From NCBI GenBank assembly GCA_017547525.1, contig JAFYPL010000020.1:1-47917 (forward strand): a stretch of 47,917 nucleotides of DNA, written 5' to 3'. The notes beneath the pieces were generated by a model. That model saw only the letters and a list, made by a program, of their open reading frames with translations. It was not told the origin of the DNA and did not search any database. Below, piece after piece: positions 31,617 through 40,837 of this stretch. Numbering within the stretch: the first letter of the stretch is position 1; every line of letters starts with the position of its first letter. Origin of the DNA: Oscillospiraceae bacterium. GTDB taxonomy: Bacteria > Bacillota > Clostridia > Oscillospirales > Ruminococcaceae. The translations under genes were made by a program, and so were the position numbers.

Positions 31617-32876
31617 TTATTTCAGCTGTTCGCTGATAGATTTTGTCAGATCAAGGTTGATCTGTTCTTTTGTAGCCATATTTTTTGCAACAGCTGCTTT
31701 GTTTGCGATTTCTTCATCACCCAGAACAACTGTATATTTAGCGCCAACTTTGTCAGCGTATTTCATCTGTGCTTTCAGACTACGTGCCATCAGGTCAGAC
31801 TGTGCGCGCAGACCTTCTGCTCTTGCTTTTTCAGCCATAGCAAAAGCAAATACTTTTGCGTCCTCACCGATATTTGCAAAGAATACGTCAGGCACACTGT
31901 CATCGCCCAGAGAAATACCTTCTGCAGCCAGTGTCAGCAACAGTCTTTCAATACCCATACCGAAGCCTACAGCTGGTACATGGTTGCCACCCAGTTCTTC
32001 AAACAGACCATCGTAACGACCGCCGCCACATACTGTACCCTGTGAACCGATACCATCGTATACAAATTCAAATACAGTTTTTGTGTAGTAGTCCAGACCA
32101 CGAACGATTTTTGTGTTTATAGCATAGTCAACACCCATAGCGTCCAGAGTCTTTTTCAGGCCTTCGAAATGGTCGTGACATTCATCACACAGATGTTCAA
32201 TAACTACTGGTGCATTTTTTGCGATTGCAGAACATTTTTCTTCTTTACAGTCCAGCAGACGCAGTGGGTTCTTTTCAAAACGTGCTTTACAGTCTTCACA
32301 CATACCACCTATGTGTTCTGCAAAGTATTCTTTCAGCTTTTCATGATATTTAGGACGGCAGTTTGGACAGCCGATGGAGTTAATGTTAAGTTTAACTGCT
32401 GTAAGACCCAGGTCTTTCAGGATTTTAGCGCCTGTAGCAATTACTTCTGCATCAGCAGTATAGTCATGTGCACCGAAAAGTTCGATACCCAGCTGGTGGA
32501 ATTCACGCAGACGGCCAGCCTGTGGTTTTTCATATCTGAAGCAGCTGAGAATGTAGTAAGCTTTCAGTGGAAGACCTTCATTCAGGATACCTTTTTCCAG
32601 TACTGAACGAACAGTTGATGCTGTACCTTCCGGACGGAGAGTAATACTTCTTTTACCCTTATCTTCAAAAGTGTACATTTCTTTGTTAACGATATCTGTA
32701 GTATCGCCAACACCACGCAGGAACAGTTCTGTATGTTCAAAAGTTGGTGTTCTGATTTCTTTAAAACCGTACTGATCAACAATTTCTCTCAGTTTATTTT
32801 CCAGCTGAATCCATTTATAGCTTTCGTATGGAGAAACATCCTGAGTGCCGCGAGGGCCTGTAATTTTCTGTGCCAT
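31617..32876 (-). CDS. hisS: Histidyl-tRNA synthetase
   Basis: A 419-aa class II synthetase. Signatures are ITGPRGTQDVSPYE, TLRPEGTASTVRS (motif 1/2 region), CFRYEKPQAGRLREFHQLG (motif 2), GLDYYTKTVFEF and GGGRYDGLFEELGG (histidine site), and GFGMGIERL (motif 3). The C-terminal anticodon-binding domain follows. An atypical feature is a cysteine-rich stretch around residues 175-230 (PNCRP, CEDCKA, CDECHD), seen in several Clostridial HisRS and possibly metal-binding. GGGGAGA precedes the ATG. No T-box is found in the short leader. Confidence 0.97.
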   Translation of the reverse strand: MAQKITGPRGTQDVSPYESYKWIQLENKLREIVDQYGFKEIRTPTFEHTELFLRGVGDTTDIVNKEMYTFEDKGKRSITLRPEGTASTVRSVLEKGILNEGLPLKAYYILSCFRYEKPQAGRLREFHQLGIELFGAHDYTADAEVIATGAKILKDLGLTAVKLNINSIGCPNCRPKYHEKLKEYFAEHIGGMCEDCKARFEKNPLRLLDCKEEKCSAIAKNAPVVIEHLCDECHDHFEGLKKTLDAMGVDYAINTKIVRGLDYYTKTVFEFVYDGIGSQGTVCGGGRYDGLFEELGGNHVPAVGFGMGIERLLLTLAAEGISLGDDSVPDVFFANIGEDAKVFAFAMAEKARAEGLRAQSDLMARSLKAQMKYADKVGAKYTVVLGDEEIANKAAVAKNMATKEQINLDLTKSISEQLK

Positions 32877-32942
32877 AATAATCTCCCCTTTGCAGTATTT
32901 TTTTACGATAAAACTGCAAAAATATATTTTTATCTTCCGTTA

Positions 32943-32972
32943 ATTATACTACAAAGTACTCTCATACGTCAA
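32943..32972 (-). promoter_or_regulatory. Promoter of hisS-aspS
   Basis: On the - strand, TTGACG (32972-32967) and TATAAT (32948-32943) are separated by 18 nt. The leader is about 60 nt and contains only a weak hairpin (TGCAGT/ACTGCA), so T-box control is ruled out. Confidence 0.7.
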
Positions 32973-33049
32973 CACAGACAACGTTTTATTATATTAAATA
33001 CATTGGATGAATAATTGGATCATGCTGATTTTATAGATCTTTATATCGG

Positions 33050-33078
33050 TTGACAATCAGTCAGTAAAATTATACAAT
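33050..33078 (+). promoter_or_regulatory. Promoter of the MATE gene
   Basis: TTGACA (33050-33055) and TACAAT (33073-33078) are 17 nt apart. The spacer holds ATCAGTCAG, and with the -35 box this forms a short TGAC-N5-GTCA repeat that could bind a repressor. Confidence 0.6.
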
Positions 33079-33106
33079 TCCAGTATTATAACAACAAAGG
33101 TGCACC

Positions 33107-34480
33107 ATGGAAAAATATATTGTAAGAGATAAAGATTTTTACCGTAAACTGTATGCTATAGCTATGCCGTTGGTAATGCAGAATTTAATAAATGTAGCCG
33201 TTGGCCTGCTGGACACCATAATGCTTGGACAGCTGGGCGAAGTAGCTATGAGTGCGTCCAGTCTTGGCGGGCAGATCGGATTTATGTTTAACATTATAAC
33301 AGCCGGCCTTACTTCAGGCGCAGGTGTGCTGACCAGCCAGTATTGGGGCCGTGGTGACGCAGAATCTATAAGAAAAACAATGGGTATGACATATAAAATA
33401 TGCTTCATCATATCCGCGATTTTCACATCAATAGCCCTTATCATGCCAGAGTTTGTAATGGGTATTTTTACAAACGACGCTGATATAATTTTCTATGGAG
33501 CCAAATATCTGCGGGTTATTTCGCTGACTTATCTGTTGAGCGGTATAACAATGAGCACACTGAATATGCTACGCACTGTGGGAACAGTAAAAATCTCACT
33601 TTATGTATATGGTATATCCTTCTTTGTAAACATATTTTTCAACTATGGCCTTATTTTTGGTAGATTCGGAATGCCGGAAATGGGTGTTGTAGGCGCCGCA
33701 CTTGCCACTGTAATCGCACGATTTGTGGAAATGTGTATTGTGCTTATTTACTTACTGAAATTTGATGAAAAAATCAATTTCAACCTTGGTTATCTTAAGG
33801 ACAAAATTGACAAACAGATATTTGAAATTTATATCAGATATGGATTACCTGTGCTGTTTAACGAAGTATTGTGGACGCTTGGCAGCAGTGTACTTTCAAT
33901 TATAATGGGGCATCTGGGGAAGGAATTTGTGGCTGCAAACAGCATCTGTTCCGTAATGTTCCAGTGTATTACAATGTCCACTCATGGTATCAATGGTGCA
34001 GCAGCTGTGATGGCCGGCAACACCATCGGTGAGGGCAAATATGAACAAGCCAGAAAGCAAGCTCTTACCCTGTTTATTATCAGCATAATTGTAGGTATAT
34101 GTAACTGTGGTATAACTCTTGTATTCAAGGCACCTCTTATCAGTTTCTATAATATAACACCACAGACTCAGCAGATAGCACAGGAAATGCTCAGTGCTAT
34201 GGCATTTGTAAATATTTTCCAGGCTGTGTCCAGCATAAATATGTTTGGTACATTGCGTGGCGGTGGAGATTCTACCTTCGTAGCTGTAACGGACGTGGGC
34301 AGTATGTGGTTACTTTCCGTACCATTGGGTTGGATTGCAGGGCTTGTACTACACCTGCCTGCAGGCGTAATCTACGTGTGTCTCAAAGCTACAACAATAT
34401 TTGAATGTTTTGCATCAGCCTTCAGAATTCTATCCGGTAAATGGGTAAAAGACGTTACACGAACAGATCAATCGACCTGA
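33107..34480 (+). CDS. MATE-family efflux transporter
   Basis: A 457-aa membrane protein with 12 predicted helices in two homologous halves. Typical MATE segments are AIAMPLVMQNLINVAVGLLDTIMLGQLGE at the start and GINGAAAVMAGNTIGEGKYEQARK in the second half. It should export cationic drugs or metabolites in exchange for Na+ or H+. It is monocistronic between a promoter at 33050 and a convergent terminator at 34515. Substrate is not predictable. Confidence 0.93.
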   Translation: MEKYIVRDKDFYRKLYAIAMPLVMQNLINVAVGLLDTIMLGQLGEVAMSASSLGGQIGFMFNIITAGLTSGAGVLTSQYWGRGDAESIRKTMGMTYKICFIISAIFTSIALIMPEFVMGIFTNDADIIFYGAKYLRVISLTYLLSGITMSTLNMLRTVGTVKISLYVYGISFFVNIFFNYGLIFGRFGMPEMGVVGAALATVIARFVEMCIVLIYLLKFDEKINFNLGYLKDKIDKQIFEIYIRYGLPVLFNEVLWTLGSSVLSIIMGHLGKEFVAANSICSVMFQCITMSTHGINGAAAVMAGNTIGEGKYEQARKQALTLFIISIIVGICNCGITLVFKAPLISFYNITPQTQQIAQEMLSAMAFVNIFQAVSSINMFGTLRGGGDSTFVAVTDVGSMWLLSVPLGWIAGLVLHLPAGVIYVCLKATTIFECFASAFRILSGKWVKDVTRTDQST

Positions 34481-34514
34481 TAAAGTCGTAATTACTGATA
34501 AAATATATAAACAA

Positions 34515-34548
34515 AAAATCCCATCCGTTTTACGGATGGGATTTTAAT
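34515..34548. terminator. Bidirectional terminator
   Basis: A perfect 13-bp stem (34515-34527 with 34533-34545) starts with AAAA and ends with TTTT, so it works in both directions. It lies between the MATE gene and the convergent P-type ATPase gene. Confidence 0.92.
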
Positions 34549-34556
34549 ATTTTCTA

Positions 34557-37163
34557 TTATTTTTCTTTTACCATTTTCAAAATCTGAATAAGCAGTGTTG
34601 GTATAAATGCAAGACCAGCAATAGTCAGAATCTGTGTTCCTGTCAGTACAGAAACTTCAAAAAGTGAGTGCATGAATGGTACAACAAGTACAAACGCAAG
34701 CAATACTACACCTACAAAAAAGGCTGCTATGCTCCATTTGTTACTTGTAAAGCCAATTTTAGACAATGAGCGTTCACTTCTGCAGGTAAATCCATGGAAC
34801 AGGCGAGCAAGTGTAAGTGTTGCAAAAGCCATTGTGCTTGCTGTCATAGCATCCACTTTGAGACCTGAATAGTATGCTGTCATTGTTACTATAGAAATAA
34901 GCATACCGTAGAAAGCCAGTTTAAGTGAGAACTCTTTTGTAAGTATTCCCGTTTTTGGGTCTCTAGGTTTGTTTTTCAATAATGTTCTGTCTGTTGGTTC
35001 CATACCAATTGCCAATGCAGGTAAAGAGTCAGTCAGCAAATTGATAAACAATAAGTGAACCGGCGCAAATGGTGAATCCAGCGCCATTACGGAGCAATAC
35101 AATACAGCGATAATTGCTGCAAGGTTACCTGACAACAAAAACTGAATAGCGTTTATTATATTTCTGTAAACATTGCGGCCGTTTAATACAGCTTTGATAA
35201 TAGTTGCAAAGTTGTCATCTGCCAGAATCATTGCTGCTGCATCTTTGGATACTTCTGTACCTGTAATGCCCATTGCAACGCCTATATCAGCCTTTTTCAA
35301 AGCAGGCGCATCGTTTACACCATCGCCAGTCATTGCAGCAATATGACCTTTGTTCTGCCATGCGCTGACAATGCGGATTTTATTTTCTGGTGAAACACGT
35401 GCGTAAACAGAAATTCGTTCCAGTTTTTCTGCCAGTTCTTCTTCAGACATAGCGTCCAGTTCCTGGCCCGTAATTGATATATCACCTTCTTTGAAAATAC
35501 CAATCTGTTTTGCAATAGCTGTTGCTGTAACTTTGTGGTCACCTGTAATCATTACAGGACGGATTCCGGCACCGATAGCATCTGCTACAGCCTGTATTGT
35601 CTCTTCTCTAGGTGGGTCAATCATCGCAACAAGGCCTACCAGAGTAAAGTCTGTTTCATTTTCAAGTGATAAAGTTTCGTTTCTTTCAACTTCTTTATAC
35701 GCAAAAGCAAGCACACGCAGACCGTTTTCTGAAAACTTTTCATTCTGATAAAGATATTCTTTTTTATCTTCATCTGTAATTGGTCTTTCACCATCTTCAG
35801 TAGCTATGCTTACAACTCTGTCCAGCAGTACATCCAAGGCACCTTTAGTCAGCACTGTAGAAATGCCGTGAAGATCAAATTTTGTACTCATCAACTTACG
35901 GTCAGAGTCAAATGGCAGTTCTTCTGTTCTTACTATAATATTTCTTACATCTTCTTCAGAAATACCAGCGTCGTTCAAACCGGCACGTCTTGCCATATTC
36001 AGAAGCGCTGTTTCGGTTGGGTCACCAATATCTTTACCTGTACTGATAGAAGAGTCATTATTCAGAATAGCTGTATAAAGGAAGTATCTGTGAAGCGGCA
36101 TAGAGATATCTATATCTTCAGGTTTCATAACCTTTCCGCCAACATAAACATCTGTAACTGTCATTTTATTCTGTGTCAGTGTGCCTGTTTTATCAGAACA
36201 GATAACAGAAACACAGCCTAAACTTTCAACCGCTTTTAATTCTTTCATAATGGCATTATCTGATGCCATTTTTCTTGTACCCATAGCTTGAACAATAGTA
36301 ACAATGGAGCTCAGAGCCTCAGGAATAGCCGCTACAGCCAATGCAACAGCAAACATCAGAGAATCAAGTATTGGTTCGCCCTGCCAGATACGAAGAGCAA
36401 AAACAAGTGCACTGATAATCATAATTACAACAGCAAGTTTTTTGCTGAAGTTATCAAGGCTGATCTGAAGAGGAGTTTTCTTCTCTTTTGTTTCATTCAT
36501 CAGGCTTGCAATTTTGCCCATTTCAGTCTGCATACCCGTGCCGGTAACCAATACCTTTGCACGTCCATAAGTAACAAGACTACCAGAATAAACCATATTG
36601 ATTCTGTCGCCCAGTGCAACATTTTCTGGAATATCCATTTCTTTTTTATCCACATTTGTGGATTCACCTGTCAGGGAACTTTCGTTTACCTGCAAAGAGT
36701 AATTATCCAGAATTCTGCCGTCTGCAACAACCATATCCCCTGCTTCAAGCATAAGAATATCCCCAGGTACAACATATCGGGATTCAATCTCTTTTCTTAC
36801 ACCATCACGGATTATTTTCGCATGTGGGGAAGAAAGCGCTTTCAGCGAATCCAGAGATTTTTCAGCTTTTACATACTGAACAGTACCCAGTATTGCATTT
36901 AATATGATTACGGCAAAAATAACAACTGTGCTTTCCACATTGCCTGAAATCATGGAAATAATTGCTGCTGCTATCAGGATGATTACCAATAAGTCTGCAA
37001 ATTGTCCCAGAAATACAGATAAAACACTTTTTTTGTCTGTCTCTTTAAGGACATTTTCACCTTTTTCAGCAAGAATCTGCGTTGCTTTCTCTTCAGACAA
37101 ACCATCTTTGTCAGGATAAAGTTCAAACAGTTCTTCTTTTGTCATTTGATATATTTCCGACAT
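34557..37163 (-). CDS. P2-type cation-transporting ATPase (Ca2+/Mn2+ class)
   Basis: An 868-aa P-type ATPase. N-terminal cation ATPase domain is at residues 1-70, the actuator loop has SLTGES, the phosphorylation site is D324 in SDKTGTLTQNKMTV, the nucleotide domain has KGALDVLLDR, and the hinge is MTGDGVNDAPALKKADIG. Helix M4 reads VAAIPEALSSIV and helix M6 NLLTDSLPALAIGMEP, as in Ca2+-type pumps. A Mn2+ riboswitch precedes it (37205-37347), so Mn2+ efflux is a likely function. The start is ATG 37163, with AAAGGAG upstream; the longer TTG start overlaps that site. Confidence 0.95.
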   Translation of the reverse strand: MSEIYQMTKEELFELYPDKDGLSEEKATQILAEKGENVLKETDKKSVLSVFLGQFADLLVIILIAAAIISMISGNVESTVVIFAVIILNAILGTVQYVKAEKSLDSLKALSSPHAKIIRDGVRKEIESRYVVPGDILMLEAGDMVVADGRILDNYSLQVNESSLTGESTNVDKKEMDIPENVALGDRINMVYSGSLVTYGRAKVLVTGTGMQTEMGKIASLMNETKEKKTPLQISLDNFSKKLAVVIMIISALVFALRIWQGEPILDSLMFAVALAVAAIPEALSSIVTIVQAMGTRKMASDNAIMKELKAVESLGCVSVICSDKTGTLTQNKMTVTDVYVGGKVMKPEDIDISMPLHRYFLYTAILNNDSSISTGKDIGDPTETALLNMARRAGLNDAGISEEDVRNIIVRTEELPFDSDRKLMSTKFDLHGISTVLTKGALDVLLDRVVSIATEDGERPITDEDKKEYLYQNEKFSENGLRVLAFAYKEVERNETLSLENETDFTLVGLVAMIDPPREETIQAVADAIGAGIRPVMITGDHKVTATAIAKQIGIFKEGDISITGQELDAMSEEELAEKLERISVYARVSPENKIRIVSAWQNKGHIAAMTGDGVNDAPALKKADIGVAMGITGTEVSKDAAAMILADDNFATIIKAVLNGRNVYRNIINAIQFLLSGNLAAIIAVLYCSVMALDSPFAPVHLLFINLLTDSLPALAIGMEPTDRTLLKNKPRDPKTGILTKEFSLKLAFYGMLISIVTMTAYYSGLKVDAMTASTMAFATLTLARLFHGFTCRSERSLSKIGFTSNKWSIAAFFVGVVLLAFVLVVPFMHSLFEVSVLTGTQILTIAGLAFIPTLLIQILKMVKEK

Positions 37164-37204
37164 TTTTTCTCCTTTCAATTACGGTGCACATATAATTTAA
37201 GGTA

Positions 37205-37347
37205 CAAAAAAAGAGCCTTTTTGCGTACACCGATGCATACCCAAAAAGTCTCATTCAATCGAAATCACCTAACAACCGGTCTGAAAATCAGACGTACTGA
37301 CGACTGTTAGGACATGCGAAAAGCATGCAATTACTCCCCTTTTGTGA
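37205..37347 (-). promoter_or_regulatory. yybP-ykoY manganese riboswitch
   Basis: On the - strand the conserved blocks appear in order: AAAGGGGAGTAAT near 37345-37331, GCATGTCC, a long middle arm, then GAATGAGAC (37256-37248). The last block runs into a terminator-like stem (AGACTTTTT with AAAAAGGCTCT) ending in a run of eight T at about 37205. This is the layout of a yybP-ykoY Mn2+ sensor, which turns on gene expression when Mn2+ binds by breaking the terminator. The downstream P-type ATPase is a known target class of this element. Confidence 0.85.
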
Positions 37348-37354
37348 TGATACT

Positions 37355-37382
37355 AGTTTAACATATTTTCAGAATATGTAAA
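37355..37382 (-). promoter_or_regulatory. Promoter of the Mn2+ riboswitch-ATPase unit
   Basis: On the - strand, TTTACA (37382-37377) and TAAACT (37360-37355) are 16 nt apart, placing the transcript start right at the 5' edge of the aptamer. Confidence 0.55.
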
Positions 37383-37395
37383 GTCCATAAAGCGA

Positions 37396-37421
37396 ATTTA
37401 AATAAAAAATTTTATTTAAAT
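37396..37421. repeat. Perfect AT-only inverted repeat
   Basis: ATTTAAATAAAA (37396-37407) and TTTTATTTAAAT (37410-37421) are perfect 12-bp complements around AA. It lies 14 nt upstream of the -35 box of the ATPase promoter, so an UP-element or regulator site is possible. The rest of the gap to the mgsA terminator is AT-rich with nothing further recognised. Confidence 0.5.
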
Positions 37422-37483
37422 ATTTTAATAAATAACTTTCAGATATTTTCAGTATTATTTTACAACTTCGGTATTAAACAAAA

Positions 37484-37510
37484 AGCCACTGTGTACATGT
37501 CACAGTGGCT
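37484..37510 (-). terminator. Terminator of minD-mgsA
   Basis: AGCCACTGTG (37484-37493) pairs with CACAGTGGCT (37501-37510), followed on the - strand by TTTTTG. It lies 10 nt after the mgsA stop. Confidence 0.85.
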
Positions 37511-37519
37511 ATAAATTTA

Positions 37520-37930
37520 TTATCTTGTATTTTTTGGGTTAACAATATTACGCCAGTCAAGGTCACCGCGTTCCAGACCATGAATCAGTACTTCTGCAGT
37601 AGCAATATTTGTAGCCACTGGAATATTGTTTTCATCACAGAGACGCAGCAGGTTTTTATCACTTGGTTCACCTGCTTTAGCTGTGATAGGGTCGCGGAAG
37701 AACAACAACATATCTATTTCGTTATACTGCAGGCGTGCAGCAATCTGCTGATCACCACCCTGTGAGCCGCTGTAAAAACGATGAACTTTCAGACCTGTGG
37801 CCTCTGCAACCATTTTACCTGTAATACCTGTAGCCAGGATGTTATGTTTTGCGAGAATACCGCTATAAGCGATACAAAACTGTACCATCAGTTCTTTCTT
37901 TTTGTCATGTGCAATAAGTGCTATATTCAT
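37520..37930 (-). CDS. mgsA: Methylglyoxal synthase
   Basis: A 136-aa enzyme that converts dihydroxyacetone phosphate to methylglyoxal and phosphate, relieving phosphate limitation in glycolysis. Motifs are [12 protein letters not shown] (catalytic-site histidine), GTTG-like [23 protein letters not shown] with phosphate binding, and FFRDP, which carries the catalytic aspartate. ATG 37930 is chosen with GGAGGG just upstream; a TTG two codons earlier overlaps that site. It lies 18 nt after the minD-like gene and shares its promoter. Its place at the end of the mre-min cluster is conserved in Clostridia. Confidence 0.96.
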   Translation of the reverse strand: MNIALIAHDKKKELMVQFCIAYSGILAKHNILATGITGKMVAEATGLKVHRFYSGSQGGDQQIAARLQYNEIDMLLFFRDPITAKAGEPSDKNLLRLCDENNIPVATNIATAEVLIHGLERGDLDWRNIVNPKNTR

Positions 37931-37948
37931 TTTCAACCCTCCATTTAT

Positions 37949-38677
37949 TTATATGATAATTTGTACATCTTTACCCATCACTCGCTGTGCAATAGCAGAG
38001 AAAATCTGTTTTTCCTGTGATGATATCAACAACTGTTCGCCTTTGATGGCGTTTACTGCTATCTGACGGGACATAGGTATTATCCCCAGCATTCTGGCAC
38101 AGGTACGATCAATAATTTCGTCCATATCCGCAAAACCAGAATGACGGAAAGTCTGCTGAACAAATTTGTTCACTACCAGTCGAACATCTTTCACACCGCT
38201 GTTGTACATTTCATCAGAAACCAGACGGCCATCACGGACACTTATTATATCCGGGGTAATAACTATTATTCCCATGACCGCTGTGCGGCATGCCGCCTGA
38301 AACGGAGCACCGAGACCAGCAGCGGTATCAATGATGATATAATCAAAATCACTGTACACACTATCCGTTACCTGACGGAAACGTGAAAAATCAGCGTTGT
38401 AATCCCTGTATGGTGCCGCAATTATTTTCAGATTTTCTGTGTGGGGGCTGGTAATCATTGCTTTATTTACATCGCAACGATTTTCCAGTACATCACCAAG
38501 ATCATAGACTGCCTGCTGGCCCGTGCCCGATATTACATCGATGCTCCTCAACCCTGCATCCAGTTCTATAAGTAAGGTTTTCTGTTTATTCAGTGCCAGT
38601 TCAGTAGCAAGATAGGTAGCAAATGTACTTTTGCCTGTACCGCCTTTGCCGGATGCTATCATAATTATTTGTGCCAT
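37949..38677 (-). CDS. minD: MinD-like septum-site-determining ATPase
   Basis: A 242-aa deviant-Walker-A ATPase. P-loop is GKGGTGKST (residues 10-18). The LDAGLRSIDVISG segment matches MinD's GLRNLD block, and DYIIIDTAAGLG is the Walker B region. MinD in complex with MinC blocks division at unwanted sites by binding the membrane through a C-terminal amphipathic helix. Here the C-terminus ends QRVMGKDVQIII without the usual helix rich in K, F and phenylalanine-glycine. No minC or minE lies next to it, unlike the typical order. A separate promoter is at 38742-38770. Confidence 0.85.
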   Translation of the reverse strand: MAQIIMIASGKGGTGKSTFATYLATELALNKQKTLLIELDAGLRSIDVISGTGQQAVYDLGDVLENRCDVNKAMITSPHTENLKIIAAPYRDYNADFSRFRQVTDSVYSDFDYIIIDTAAGLGAPFQAACRTAVMGIIVITPDIISVRDGRLVSDEMYNSGVKDVRLVVNKFVQQTFRHSGFADMDEIIDRTCARMLGIIPMSRQIAVNAIKGEQLLISSQEKQIFSAIAQRVMGKDVQIII

Positions 38678-38710
38678 AGCAACCTCCCGGACTGTAAATT
38701 AAACAAATAC

Positions 38711-38727
38711 AATGTCAAAACATGACA
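38711..38727. promoter_or_regulatory. Inverted repeat ATGTCA-N5-TGACAT in the minD leader
   Basis: Six-bp perfect arms flank AAACA. It lies between the minD -10 box (38742-38747) and the minD start codon, in a position where a repressor or an RNA hairpin could act. Confidence 0.4.
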
Positions 38728-38741
38728 TCTTTCTAGAAAAT

Positions 38742-38770
38742 AGTATATCACAAGGATAGGCAATATACAA
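38742..38770 (-). promoter_or_regulatory. Promoter of minD-mgsA
   Basis: On the - strand, TTGTAT (38770-38765) and TATACT (38747-38742) are 17 nt apart. The start would lie about 60 nt before minD. Confidence 0.6.
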
Positions 38771-38816
38771 CATTGTTTACAAAAAATCGTTTATTTTCTA
38801 CCTGTTTTCGAAACTA

Positions 38817-40835
38817 TTATTGTGCAATTTGTGTATTTTGACGAGCATCTTTAACCTCATAATATGCTCTGAACACATTCCGCACACCATAAGCAAGGTT
38901 GTAACCGTTACCACCTTTTTCTGCGATTATTGCCACAGCAATTTCAGGGTCTTCGACCGGACCATAAGCCATAATGGTGGAGTTGTAAAGGTCTCCCGGT
39001 ACCTGTGCAGTACCCGTTTTGGACGCAATTACATACGGCAAATCGGAAAGGTAAATTTTAGCATTACCTTCTGTAGAAGCCATTATCATACCCTGTTCAA
39101 CAATATCAAAAGCGTTATTGGTATTTTCTGTCTCTGACAATACTGTTACTGGTGTTTCATAAATAATTTCTGAACCGTCATATTTAACTATGCTGTCTAC
39201 AATATGGCTGGCATAACGCACGCCTTTATTCGCTACAGTAGCAGCATATGTAGCCAGCTGTATAGGCGTAATAGCTGTATCAAGCTGACCGATGGATGCC
39301 TGAATTACGTTACCCGCCTGCCATGTACCACCTAACCGCTGTGTATATTCAGGACTGGAAAGTCTGCCCTTCTGTTCGTTAACTTCGATACCTGTCAGTA
39401 CGCCAAGGCCAAGACTATGAGCCGATGTATTTACAGTATCGATACCCATACGTCTACCCAGATCATAGAAGAAACAGTTACAGGAAACCTGTAACGCCTG
39501 TTTTACATTAATGGTTCCGTGGGCTGTATTATTGGCACATCCCGGAGGTGTACCACCCCACTGTGAGCTGGTGTAGTAAGTATACACACCTGTGCATCTG
39601 TAAGTGAAATTTTCATCTATAATGCCTGACCGCAGTGCAGCTGTGGCTACATTTACTTTAAAAACAGAACCAGGTCTGTACAAGCCCTGTAATACACGGT
39701 TAAAAAGCGGAGTATCTTTATCTGCTACATACCGGTTATAATTTTCAGTATAGTCATTCAGGTCATATGATGGGTAGTTACACAGCGCAAGCACCGCACC
39801 GGTTTTTACATCTATAACCGCCATTGTTGCAGCAGTACATTCCTTACCCCAGCCAGCTGAACGTTGCTGAAGCATAGCTACCTGATCTGCCAGTATCCGG
39901 TTTGCCTTCTGCTGGAAGTCATAATCTATAGTCAGACGTACGGTAGCACCCGGTTGTGGCTGCTGAATCACTTCCATATCAGTGATTTCACCGTAAATAT
40001 TTTTTTCGATCTGCACTACACCATCTGTGCCTTTCAGATAGCTTTCATATGCCTTCTCAAGGCCAGATTTTCCCAGCGTATCATTAAGTCCGTAACCCTG
40101 ACTTTTCAGATGCTCATATTCTTCTGCCCATATAGGCCCTACCGTACCCAGCAGATGCGGCAATAATGTACCATCGGAATAATACCTTTTACTGCTTTCA
40201 GTTATTTCCACACCGGAAAGTTCTCGTGACAATTCTTTAAAGATTGTAGCTGTCTGTACAGATACATCTTTTGCAACATCAAAGGGATAAGAAGCTGAAT
40301 ACCCTTCTCTTTCCATTGTATAGCGTATACCGCCGATTATACGGCGATATTCTTCCGGCACTTCTTCAAGTGAATAACGTTCTGTGAGTTTCGCTATTAC
40401 GTCCCGTTCAGTAGCGTACACAGCCAGTTTCAGTGTATCACGCAGACGCCCGGTTTCTACCTGTTTTTCTTCGATAAATGTATACGGATATTCTTTTGAC
40501 ATAGGGAGAATATCATTCAGTTCTTCGCCCTGTGAAATAAGAATTTTTACAGTTTCCAGTATTCTCTGATTCAGCATACCGGATGGCATATACGCTTTGT
40601 TCAGGGTCACATCGAAAACGACCTGACCACCGGCAATAGGTACACCATTCACATCAGCAATATCACCACGGGCTGCCACAACAGTCTGATTTATACGTGT
40701 AGTGGAGTTGGATTTACTGTAATATTCTTCACCGTCTATAACCTGAAACTGCACCAGTCTCAATGTGAAAGCCACAAATATAGCCGCTATGCACAGTACC
40801 AGTATATTCAGTCTGGTTTCCAATATTTTTTTCAC
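38817..40835 (-). CDS. mrdA: Penicillin-binding protein 2, elongation transpeptidase
   Basis: A 672-aa class B PBP. It has an N-terminal anchor (residues 9-30), a dimerisation domain (about 50-320), and a transpeptidase domain (about 345-650). The active-site motifs are S390-V-F-K393 in YRPGSVFKV, SCN at about residue 450, and KTGTAQ near 605. It cross-links peptidoglycan during rod elongation with MreBCD. The start is GTG 40835 directly after the mreD stop (2-nt gap) with GAGGT as the ribosome-binding site. RodA, its usual glycosyltransferase partner, is not in the window. Confidence 0.95.
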   Translation of the reverse strand: MKKILETRLNILVLCIAAIFVAFTLRLVQFQVIDGEEYYSKSNSTTRINQTVVAARGDIADVNGVPIAGGQVVFDVTLNKAYMPSGMLNQRILETVKILISQGEELNDILPMSKEYPYTFIEEKQVETGRLRDTLKLAVYATERDVIAKLTERYSLEEVPEEYRRIIGGIRYTMEREGYSASYPFDVAKDVSVQTATIFKELSRELSGVEITESSKRYYSDGTLLPHLLGTVGPIWAEEYEHLKSQGYGLNDTLGKSGLEKAYESYLKGTDGVVQIEKNIYGEITDMEVIQQPQPGATVRLTIDYDFQQKANRILADQVAMLQQRSAGWGKECTAATMAVIDVKTGAVLALCNYPSYDLNDYTENYNRYVADKDTPLFNRVLQGLYRPGSVFKVNVATAALRSGIIDENFTYRCTGVYTYYTSSQWGGTPPGCANNTAHGTINVKQALQVSCNCFFYDLGRRMGIDTVNTSAHSLGLGVLTGIEVNEQKGRLSSPEYTQRLGGTWQAGNVIQASIGQLDTAITPIQLATYAATVANKGVRYASHIVDSIVKYDGSEIIYETPVTVLSETENTNNAFDIVEQGMIMASTEGNAKIYLSDLPYVIASKTGTAQVPGDLYNSTIMAYGPVEDPEIAVAIIAEKGGNGYNLAYGVRNVFRAYYEVKDARQNTQIAQ

Positions 40836-40837
40836 GT

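Noticed and set aside
32877-32942. T-box leader before hisS
   Set aside because: The leader is about 60 nt, lacks the conserved T-box sequence and a terminator, and so cannot be a T-box.
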